Assembly (NCBI GenBank): GCA_021826795.1
Contig: JAKAYM010000047.1
Coordinates: forward strand, 1-12,082
Source of the DNA: Thermoplasmata archaeon
GTDB taxonomy: Archaea > Thermoplasmatota > Thermoplasmata > Thermoplasmatales > Thermoplasmataceae
Length of the DNA: 12,082 nt
Direction of reading: 5' to 3'
The notes below the pieces were generated by a model that saw nothing but the letters and a program-made list of their open reading frames with translations, had not been told where the DNA came from and made no database searches. The translations under genes and the position numbers were made by a program. Every line of letters starts with the position of its first letter. The stretch's first letter is position 1. This document shows, piece by piece, positions 1 to 5,520 of the stretch.

Positions 1-660
1 CCCAAGGGCAAACCATTTTGCCGGCCACTCAACACGCCATGGCATCTTTCCATCGTCTTTCCTTATATCTGCTCTGTCCTCATTGCCGCATGCTTTGCAT
101 TTATAATATACATAAGGCTCTTCATACTTTATAACAGTTGAAGAATTAATTTTTCCGCATTTAGAGCACCTTGGCTCATAGGGGTACCAACTATCATCAA
201 AGTCATAGCCCGCAATATCGTGCAGTATGCCTGCTGTTTCCTTTCTATTATTCATTGCTATATTTATTGCTTCTGCGAGTTTTCCATCCCTGTAAAGACC
301 TGTGGTGCTGATAACCTCAACATTGACATTTATTTTTGTAAGCGTCTCTAGAAAGGGTTTCAAAAAGTAATCTGAATATTTTCCATTACCATCCGGAGCC
401 GGTATATAACTCAGGGGCATTCCCACATACTGTGAGTAGCTACTGTCCAAGAATGGATATACCTTTCTCAGTGGGTCGAGGTCATCGCAGAGATAGATGA
501 ACCTGGTTTCCAGATTTTTGTCATGCAATGCCCTGTTTATTATATCCCCTGTAAGTATTTCACGCATGTTGCCTACATGGATTGGCCCTGACGGGGAAAT
601 ACCTGTAGATACTGTCTGTTTTCCCACGAGGTTTTCAACCAAGGCATCTGCCCAGTACAT
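1..660 (-). CDS. lysS: Class I lysyl-tRNA synthetase, N-terminal 220 residues (runs off window)
   Basis: Charges tRNA-Lys with lysine in the cytoplasm. The frame is open from an ATG at 658-660 to the window edge, giving 220 residues of a protein that is usually just over 500. It opens MYWADALVEN. The class I signature (HIGH-like) is PIHVGN at residues 26-31, within a GISPSGPIHVGN context typical of archaeal class I LysRS. Two Cys pairs, C165/C168 and C188/C191, form a zinc-ribbon-like insertion, followed by the conserved stretch MPWRVEWPAKW at about 206-216. The C-terminal KMSKS-like loop and anticodon-binding domain lie outside the window. The start is 2 nt after the stop of the gfcR-like gene, with a GGTGG Shine-Dalgarno-like motif about 7 nt upstream, so it is the last visible gene of the HIT-gfcR-lysS operon. 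The class I family is seen mainly in archaea and some bacteria. Identification is firm; only completeness is unknown. Confidence 0.95.
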   Translation of the reverse strand, partial: MYWADALVENLVGKQTVSTGISPSGPIHVGNMREILTGDIINRALHDKNLETRFIYLCDDLDPLRKVYPFLDSSYSQYVGMPLSYIPAPDGNGKYSDYFLKPFLETLTKINVNVEVISTTGLYRDGKLAEAINIAMNNRKETAGILHDIAGYDFDDSWYPYEPRCSKCGKINSSTVIKYEEPYVYYKCKACGNEDRADIRKDDGKMPWRVEWPAKWFALG

Positions 661-662
661 TA

Positions 663-1244
663 TTATCCCACCGTCGTAGCCCTTATAAGGGATCTGACCC
701 GGACACCATTAATTTCATCAGTGGTTAATTTGGATACAAGTACAATGCATAATGATACTTCCCCGCCTTTATTTCTTACATCGTCTATTGTACGCTTCAT
801 GGTTTCACCGGTGCTTATTACATCGTCTACAATTACAACTTTCTTTCCATTTACACCGGCAAAGTTACTGCTGAAAAGACCTTCCTTCCCTGAGGGGTGT
901 GGTCTGTACACTATCAATTCCCTTTCTAAGAGATCAGACATCATTGTAGCATATGGTATTCCATTTATTGTAATTCCCATTATAGATGTTATTTCATCAT
1001 CAGGTACCTCTTCAGTAACTATATCTGCCATTATCTCAGCTATTTTTTCAATTCTGTTTCCGAAGACTCCAATGCTCCTCCATCCGATTTTTGTATCCGA
1101 TATCCTGCTTCCCTTCAGATCCTTGCTTAAAAGCCAGGTTATTGTATTAACAGAAAGATGTAATTCAGTAGATATTTCCTTATCCGACATTCCTTTATTC
1201 TTCAATTCCATTGCCCTGCTGTATAATTCTTCAAGACTTTTCAT
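663..1244 (-). CDS. gfcR: GfcR-like transcriptional regulator (HTH + PyrE-like phosphoribosyltransferase domain)
   Basis: A 193-aa protein with an N-terminal helix-turn-helix (residues about 15-42: [10 protein letters not shown] then [10 protein letters not shown]) joined to a type I phosphoribosyltransferase fold. The PRPP-binding loop is clear: [13 protein letters not shown] at 136-148. This architecture matches the archaeal orotate-phosphoribosyltransferase-like family. In Haloferax a member (GfcR) activates genes of glucose and fructose degradation, and the PRTase domain is thought to act as a ligand sensor rather than a pyrimidine enzyme. That work is in haloarchaea; the role here is inferred. 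The start codon overlaps the stop of the HIT gene as ATGA and has a GAGGT Shine-Dalgarno 6 nt upstream, which fixes the start. lysS follows 2 nt after the stop. An alternative would be a true orotate phosphoribosyltransferase, but the N-terminal HTH argues against it. Confidence 0.85.
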   Translation of the reverse strand: MKSLEELYSRAMELKNKGMSDKEISTELHLSVNTITWLLSKDLKGSRISDTKIGWRSIGVFGNRIEKIAEIMADIVTEEVPDDEITSIMGITINGIPYATMMSDLLERELIVYRPHPSGKEGLFSSNFAGVNGKKVVIVDDVISTGETMKRTIDDVRNKGGEVSLCIVLVSKLTTDEINGVRVRSLIRATTVG

Positions 1245-1666
1245 AATTTTACCTCTTTAATACCATCTCTAATTCTGGCTGCTACAATTTCAAGGTTATC
1301 AATGCTTGCAGTTTCCCTTTCCCAGTTTATTTTTTTTCTGTAGTATCTGGGTATAATGTGTACATGGTAATGCATCACGACCTGGTTTGCCACACGGCCA
1401 TTGTTCTGGCCTATGTTCAGGCCGTCTGTTTTCAGCGTTTCCTTTATTGCTATTGCTATGCGCTTTACCACAAACTGTAGTTCCAGATATATTTCCTTAT
1501 CAATATCAAATATATTCTCATAATGGTTTCTTGGTATTACAAGCACGTGACCTTCTTCAATGGGCGCATTGTCCATGAAAGCCAGTATATTTGAACTTCT
1601 GTAGACAAACGCGGCGTTTCCATTCGCAACGATTTCCCGGCAGAAAATGCAAGTTTCATCATACAT
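1241..1666 (-). CDS. HIT-family nucleotide hydrolase/transferase (Hint-like)
   Basis: A 141-aa histidine-triad protein, the usual length of the family. The triad motif HYHVHIIPR is at residues 99-107 with H99, H101 and H103; the middle histidine is the nucleophile in characterised members. A CxxC pair at C6 and C9 resembles the zinc-site cysteines of many prokaryotic HIT proteins. [13 protein letters not shown] (83-95) is the conserved segment before the triad. Family members hydrolyse or transfer nucleotide monophosphates (AMP-lysine-type phosphoramidates, Ap4A, ADP-sugars); the substrate cannot be told from sequence. It is the first gene of the HIT-gfcR-lysS operon. Linkage to lysyl-tRNA synthetase is suggestive because Hint enzymes act on LysRS-generated lysyl-adenylate, but that connection is inference here. 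The ATG at 1664-1666 has no Shine-Dalgarno and lies about 25 bp from a TATA-like box, so a leaderless transcript is likely. Confidence 0.88.
   Translation of the reverse strand: MYDETCIFCREIVANGNAAFVYRSSNILAFMDNAPIEEGHVLVIPRNHYENIFDIDKEIYLELQFVVKRIAIAIKETLKTDGLNIGQNNGRVANQVVMHYHVHIIPRYYRKKINWERETASIDNLEIVAARIRDGIKEVKL
1251..1255 (-). promoter_or_regulatory. Shine-Dalgarno of the gfcR-like gene
   Basis: GAGGT on the minus strand, 6 nt before the ATG at 1244. It lies inside the last codons of the HIT gene and supports the 4-nt overlapping start and translation by reinitiation or coupling. Confidence 0.6.
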
Positions 1667-1686
1667 TTAAAGTATATCATATACAG

Positions 1687-1695
1687 TATAAAAAA
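1687..1695 (-). promoter_or_regulatory. TATA-like box (box A) of the HIT-gfcR-lysS operon
   Basis: TTTTTTATA on the minus strand is centred about 25 bp upstream of the HIT ATG. With no Shine-Dalgarno in between, the spacing fits archaeal TBP-dependent transcription starting at or next to the start codon. The neighbourhood is very AT-rich, so the exact box is uncertain. Confidence 0.5.
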
Positions 1696-1702
1696 TATTT
1701 CC

Positions 1703-1721
1703 GTCTATAAAATATATAGAC
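1703..1721. repeat. Perfect palindrome upstream of the HIT operon promoter
   Basis: GTCTATA and TATAGAC form two perfect 7-bp arms around a 5-nt centre. It sits on the upstream (BRE) side of the TATA-like box, 37-55 bp before the HIT start codon. The position suits an operator for a dimeric regulator; autoregulation by the GfcR-like product is one possibility. It could also be a hairpin ending minus-strand transcripts that come from the IS, since a short T-run follows. In AT-rich DNA such a palindrome can also arise by chance. The rest of 1667-1843 shows no gene. Confidence 0.35.
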
Positions 1722-1843
1722 ATATAATAAAGAAAAACATTCAAATCTATAATATTTTTATCTGAATAAATAATTTAAAATATAATCTATATCAAATTCA
1801 TATCTTTTATTTCGTGTTTATAACTCATAAATATTCAATAAGA

Positions 1844-1872
1844 TTGTGTAACATATTTTGTGTATTTATAAA
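1844..1872 (+). repeat. Left terminal inverted repeat of the IS
   Basis: Begins TTGTGTAACATATTTTGTGT going inward. It matches the reverse complement of 3081-3109 at 24 of 29 positions, with mismatches in three small clusters and an identical inner TATAAA. It also contains the transposase stop codon. Confidence 0.8.
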
Positions 1873-3005
1873 GGGTACCTCTTGTTGAACATCTCTTTAA
1901 TCTCGTCATTGCATTTATAGTATCCGTTCATCTTCCTGAATGCATGCCTGGAATTGAACTCTATTGATTTCAGATAGAATATTTTCATTGCAGAATCCTC
2001 ATCAGGGAATGATGATACTACTTTTATCCTCCTTCTTATCTCCTCATTCAACCTTTCTATCTCATTGGTTGATTTAAGTGAATTCCTTATTTTAGAGGGA
2101 TAATCATAGAATCTCAATAACTGGCCAAGCTTTCTCTCAGTATTGTATATTACATTGGGATACCTGCTATTCCACTTATCTTTCATTTCATTGAATCTTA
2201 TTATAGCCTCCTGCTTATTGCTGCACCTGAACATTTTATTTGCATCCTCTATTATTTCTAAATCCTTTTCCTTTACCTTTGATTTCAGTCCCCTTGCATA
2301 GTGTATTGTGCACAGCTGGAAATCACTTCCTGGGTATATCTTCATTACCTCCTCATCTAAATCAGTAATGCCATCTGCTATGAATAATAATGATTCCTTC
2401 AATCCCCTTCTGTACAGATCCTCTAGAACATCCTTGTAGTTATTATGTGATTCTTTAATTGTAAGATAAAATCCTAATATCTCATACTCTCCTGATTCCT
2501 TAATACCTAATGCAAATATTACAGGCTCCTTGTCCACAGTTTCCCTTCTCAAGTAGAAGAATAGTCCGTCTAACATTACAGCTATGTACCTTTTGTCAAG
2601 CTTTCTATTTACAAACTTATTTACCTCCTCTAATGCCAGGTCTGTTATCCTGGATATTGATGATGGGGAATACCTGTTATTCAATACATCCTTCAATATG
2701 GCAGATATCCTTCTTGTTGATACTCCATTTGAGTACAGTGATGTTATCAGCTCCTCAAGGCCTACTGTCTTATTTGATTCTATTATGGCACTGTGGAATG
2801 TATTATCCCTGTTCCGGGGTACTGATAACTGCCTTAATTCACCGTATTTGGTCTTTAGGTTTCTTTTATAGGAGCCATTCTTTATTCCCGGATTCTCCTC
2901 CAGATACTGGTCATGCTCTATTTTCATAAGTGCTTCCAGTTTCTCTTTAACTGTCTCTTCTATTACTTCCTCAACATTCGATATGTTTATATTGTCATAT
3001 TCCAT
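1866..3005 (-). CDS. IS256-family (mutator-type) transposase
   Basis: A DDE transposase of 379 aa, close to the usual length, with no frameshift visible. The catalytic triad fits: D146 in VMLDGLFFYL, D211 in LLFIADGITD, and E317 in STNEIERLNEEIRRR, the last being the family hallmark TNxIExxN. C232/H235 in QLCTIHYARGL correspond to the family's CxxH motif. The N-terminus (1-130) is the DNA-binding, helix-rich part including GVSTRRISAIL. The ATG at 3003-3005 has a very strong Shine-Dalgarno, AAGGAGGT, 8 nt upstream, unlike the leaderless host genes nearby. This Shine-Dalgarno can pair with an upstream complement (see the 3013-3037 entry). The gene looks functional from sequence, but activity is not shown. 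Confidence 0.93.
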   Translation of the reverse strand: MEYDNINISNVEEVIEETVKEKLEALMKIEHDQYLEENPGIKNGSYKRNLKTKYGELRQLSVPRNRDNTFHSAIIESNKTVGLEELITSLYSNGVSTRRISAILKDVLNNRYSPSSISRITDLALEEVNKFVNRKLDKRYIAVMLDGLFFYLRRETVDKEPVIFALGIKESGEYEILGFYLTIKESHNNYKDVLEDLYRRGLKESLLFIADGITDLDEEVMKIYPGSDFQLCTIHYARGLKSKVKEKDLEIIEDANKMFRCSNKQEAIIRFNEMKDKWNSRYPNVIYNTERKLGQLLRFYDYPSKIRNSLKSTNEIERLNEEIRRRIKVVSSFPDEDSAMKIFYLKSIEFNSRHAFRKMNGYYKCNDEIKEMFNKRYPL

Positions 3006-3012
3006 ATTTTAT

Positions 3013-3037
3013 TACCTCCTTGAGTTCAGAAGAGGTA
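3013..3037 (-). promoter_or_regulatory. Hairpin able to hide the transposase Shine-Dalgarno
   Basis: On the minus-strand RNA, TACCTCTT (3030-3037) is complementary to AAGGAGGTA (3013-3021) with one bulged G, leaving an 8-nt loop. The paired segment includes the whole AAGGAGGT Shine-Dalgarno of the transposase (3014-3021). This would lower translation of the transposase, in line with the self-limiting expression common to IS elements. Pairing is read from the sequence; the effect on translation is inferred. Confidence 0.45.
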
Positions 3038-3042
3038 TTTCT

Positions 3043-3078
3043 CCCTGTTATTTAATGATCATTTCATTATTAACAGGG
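3043..3078 (-). repeat. Long inverted repeat between the IS end and the transposase gene
   Basis: The arms CCCTGTTA (3043-3050) and TAACAGGG (3071-3078) pair perfectly; inside them TAATGA (3053-3058) and TCATTA (3064-3069) add 6 bp, leaving a 5-nt loop. The predicted transposase transcription start (near 3059, from the TATAAA in the terminal repeat) falls between the arms, so only transcripts entering from the treY side would contain both. The stop codon of the truncated treY frame (3059-3061) also lies within it. Confidence 0.55.
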
Positions 3079-4090
3079 GGTTTATATTTACACATAATAT
3101 TGTACACAACCCATAATGCATTCCTGTGAATAATTCATATATATTAACAATGGACTTGACATTCTTATTATTGATAAAAAGATAATTTGCATAGTATAGA
3201 AAATCATAGCCTGTAGTTCCATTTAAATATGGCGTGAAGGGCATTTTTTCATTTCCAGTCAGAATCTTTTCAACATAAACAGGCAAATTTAAAGCCTCAT
3301 TTGCATCTTTTATAAATGCCAGAGGGCTATAAAGTCCGTCTATATGGTCGATCCTCACAGCATCTATAATTTTTTTGTCGGCCAGTTCAATAATTTTCTG
3401 AAACATTAATTTAAAAAATTCTTTTCTTTCACTGTGTATGCCGATGAGCGATCCAACAGCAAAAAACCTCCTGTAATTTGTACCGGAAATATACATTTTC
3501 CAGTATCCAGGATAAAATATCTGCGAATTTATTATTTTATTTAAAGAATATACTGAATCATCCATATTGTTCCGGGAATCAGGGCTTCCATTTAGCAAAT
3601 TGTATGGCTCTCCGTTTATATATAGAAGATGCTTTTTTAAATCTAAGTGAAAGGATTTTGCCAGGGAAGGATAGTATTCATCATCAAGTACAGGAAGAAT
3701 TATTTTGCTTTCCGGCATTGTGCTTAAATCCAGAATGTCAAAGAGTTTATAATAAATAGATTTTTTCCCATTTTTAAAAATATCCTGGAGGTATACATTT
3801 TCATTGTTGATTGCCATGTGGTTCGGAACAAAATCTACCATAATACCCATGGAGTATGACCTTAGTATTCCTGAAATTCTCTTCAGGTCTTCCTCGCCCC
3901 CTATTTCAGCATTTATTCTGGAATAATCAACAGTGTCATATCCGTGCATGCTTCCTGATGTGCTCTGGAGTATTGGTGATAAATAGATATGGGATATTCC
4001 GAGACTTTTTAAATAGGGTATAATTTTTTCCAGGTCACTGAAATTAAAATTTTTGTTGAGCTGTACTCTGTAAAATGAGGTTATATCCAT
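3059..4090 (-). pseudogene. treY: treY (maltooligosyltrehalose synthase) truncated by the IS
   Basis: TreY (GH13) rearranges the reducing end of maltooligosaccharides or glycogen chains to an alpha,alpha-1,1-linked trehalosyl end. Family members are about 700-860 aa; here 327 native residues remain, followed by 16 residues read from the IS end before a stop. Visible motifs: GISHIYLSPILQSTSGSMHG (31-50), region I MVDFVPNH (84-91), NYRRFF (205-210), the nucleophile D248 in VRIDHIDGL, the acid/base E274 in VEKILTGNEKMP, and GTTGYDFLYY (291-300). The downstream part, which holds the third catalytic carboxylate and the C-terminal half, is absent, so the product should be inactive. No continuation is visible in 1667-1843 beyond the IS. 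The retained part shows no internal stops, which points to a recent event. mak ends 62 nt upstream. It could be called a partial CDS, but the IS junction makes pseudogene the better call. Confidence 0.9.
3081..3109 (-). repeat. Right terminal inverted repeat of the IS, with the transposase promoter
   Basis: Read on the minus strand it begins TTGTGTACAATATTATGTGT and ends AATATAAA. The inner AATATAAA (centre near 3085) is a good candidate TATA box for the transposase, which would place transcription start near 3058-3060. The outer edge coincides exactly with the end of treY-like coding sequence: codon 328 of the truncated treY frame is the first codon of the repeat. Confidence 0.75.
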
Positions 4091-4111
4091 ATATTTATTA
4101 ATTGAATGTAC

Positions 4112-4119
4112 TATAAATT
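4112..4119 (-). promoter_or_regulatory. Possible TATA-like box for treY in the mak-treY gap
   Basis: AATTTATA on the minus strand lies about 25 bp upstream of the treY ATG, and no Shine-Dalgarno is present before that ATG. The 62-nt gap contrasts with the overlapping junctions upstream, so treY may have had its own leaderless transcript besides read-through from mak. The AT-richness makes this tentative. Confidence 0.4.
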
Positions 4120-4152
4120 TTTTATGAAAATAACGGAATTTTAAAAAATTTA

Positions 4153-5520
4153 TTATTTATTTTCTGGGTCTTTTATTCTATCATAGATAGCAATAATCTC
4201 ATTAAGCGGTATATTTGCCCATGATGGCCTGTTTTTAATTTCATAAAGCAATTCGTATGATGCCTTTTGCAAAAGAAATAGGTCCATGATGCTAAAAATG
4301 CTTTCTGGAACTATCCCGAAATCTTTTATTGCCTCTTTATAGCAAGAGAGAAAAATGCCTTTTGAATTTTCATATATTGATTCCAAATCATTTTTTTCAA
4401 GGTAGGTTCCAGAATAATGAAGGAGATAGCTTAATGACCTGACCATTCCTGCAACATCCCTTAATGGAAACTGCTTTGCAGACCGCTGGGAAAGACTGCG
4501 CATCGGTTCTCCCTCAAAATCTATGACATATAGCCTATCGGATGCAAGTATCTGGCCCAGATGGTAATCCCCATGTATCCTGAATTTTGTGGCATTGCTC
4601 AGATTTAATCTCAGTATTTTATACTCAAATATATTTTTGGTTCTTTCTATTAAATCATTTTTGACCATGCCCGATTCGCTTAGATTGCTTGCTGTTTCAT
4701 CCAGTATGGCCTGGAAATCATTGAGATTAGCCATTTCCGGATAAAAATCTTCCTCCTTTGCGGAATAAAGTGCCCTGTGCATTTCTCCTGTAAGGTTTCC
4801 AAGTTTTTTTGAAATGCTGCCTGAATAATCCATAATTTCATCTACTTTTTTCTGGTATTGAACATCTTTACTGCATATTTCGCTTATTTTCTTGGCCATA
4901 ACTGTCCAGAGGTCTGAAGAACCCTTTATAAATTCAGATGCACTTATAATATATATGCTGCCTTTAACTGTAGAATATAAACAGTATGCTTCCGGCAATG
5001 GCACATTGGGAAAGCCATTCTGTTTCAGGGCCAGTGCCATTTTTATATCCGGGTTGTCTCCAAACTGCAAATACCGGTAATTTTTTATTATCATATCTCC
5101 AATTATTAATGAACTATTGCTCTGTTCAGACCTGATTGGTGAAAACCCGCCCCTTCCTATGGGCCGGTAAAATTCAGTAGGAACAAATTTAATGCTGCCT
5201 GCCATACCCTTAATCTCTATGCCGGATTCAAAAAATCGTGCAAGAGAAGCAGCATAATTCTCAGAAAATGCTGCATCACATACAGTGTGGCCATCGACAG
5301 TATCTATTATATTTGATGTTTCATCGAGAATAACAGGAAAATAATACATATATTTGCCATTAGAGGTTAATGCATCCAGGACAAAGAAAATAATATTTTT
5401 ATAGGAGATTGCGTCATTTATTCTGAATTCTATTATTTTATCATTCTTATTCTGAAACCATCGCTGTGATATAATATATTCCTGTATTTTTTTGCTGTTT
5501 ATTATGCCATCATCTATCAT
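4153..5520 (-). CDS. mak: Maltokinase (ATP + maltose -> maltose 1-phosphate)
   Basis: Second committed step of the GlgE pathway: it makes the alpha-maltose-1-phosphate used by GlgE. With the ATG at 5518-5520 it is 455 aa, the typical length. The N-terminal cap carries SQRWFQNKND (18-27), like the RWF..K motif of maltokinases. The eukaryotic-like kinase C-lobe shows the catalytic loop RIHGDYHLGQ (314-323, catalytic D318), the metal-binding VIDFEGEP (332-339, D334), and the family signature RSAKQFPLRDVAGMVRS (346-362). This start overlaps the end of treS by 11 nt and has a GGAAGG Shine-Dalgarno-like stretch just upstream. An in-frame ATG at 5560-5562 would add 14 residues that overlap treS further and look unlike the family, so I prefer 5520. 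It is a separate gene, not fused to TreS as in some bacteria. Context (treS before, glgE upstream) supports the call strongly. Confidence 0.92.
   Translation of the reverse strand: MIDDGIINSKKIQEYIISQRWFQNKNDKIIEFRINDAISYKNIIFFVLDALTSNGKYMYYFPVILDETSNIIDTVDGHTVCDAAFSENYAASLARFFESGIEIKGMAGSIKFVPTEFYRPIGRGGFSPIRSEQSNSSLIIGDMIIKNYRYLQFGDNPDIKMALALKQNGFPNVPLPEAYCLYSTVKGSIYIISASEFIKGSSDLWTVMAKKISEICSKDVQYQKKVDEIMDYSGSISKKLGNLTGEMHRALYSAKEEDFYPEMANLNDFQAILDETASNLSESGMVKNDLIERTKNIFEYKILRLNLSNATKFRIHGDYHLGQILASDRLYVIDFEGEPMRSLSQRSAKQFPLRDVAGMVRSLSYLLHYSGTYLEKNDLESIYENSKGIFLSCYKEAIKDFGIVPESIFSIMDLFLLQKASYELLYEIKNRPSWANIPLNEIIAIYDRIKDPENK

Larger units (their letters stand above)
1844..3109 (-). mobile_element. 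IS256-family insertion sequence, apparently complete (about 1266 bp)
   Basis: The element is bounded by imperfect terminal inverted repeats of 29 bp (1844-1872 and 3081-3109) with 24 of 29 positions matching, and carries a single full-length transposase gene on the minus strand. The transposase stop codon (1866-1868) lies inside the left repeat. No direct target duplication is visible: the 8-9 bp outside 1844 and outside 3109 do not match, whereas this family normally duplicates 8-9 bp. The right boundary falls inside the treY reading frame. The missing duplication together with the missing treY remainder suggests a deletion or recombination next to the IS, rather than a simple insertion. The outermost base or two of each end is uncertain. 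Confidence 0.85.

Noticed and set aside
721..1260. A 179-codon plus-strand open frame opposite the gfcR-like gene
   Set aside because: It is antisense to a clear family gene with catalytic motif, has a low-complexity Ser/Ile-rich product and no promoter or Shine-Dalgarno.
1667..1843. Remaining 3' half of treY on the far side of the IS
   Set aside because: All three minus-strand frames hold several stops and no TreY motifs; the stretch is too short to hold the missing half.
2510..2929. Plus-strand open frames opposite the transposase
   Set aside because: They mirror the codon pattern of the transposase and encode nothing recognisable.
3043..3078. The long hairpin as an intrinsic terminator
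   Set aside because: On the minus strand it is not followed by a T-run, so a regulatory structure in read-through RNA is more likely.
1835..3118. Target-site duplication around the IS
   Set aside because: Comparing the 8-10 bp outside both terminal repeats, also allowing a shift of up to three bases, gave no direct repeat; only short AT-rich matches.
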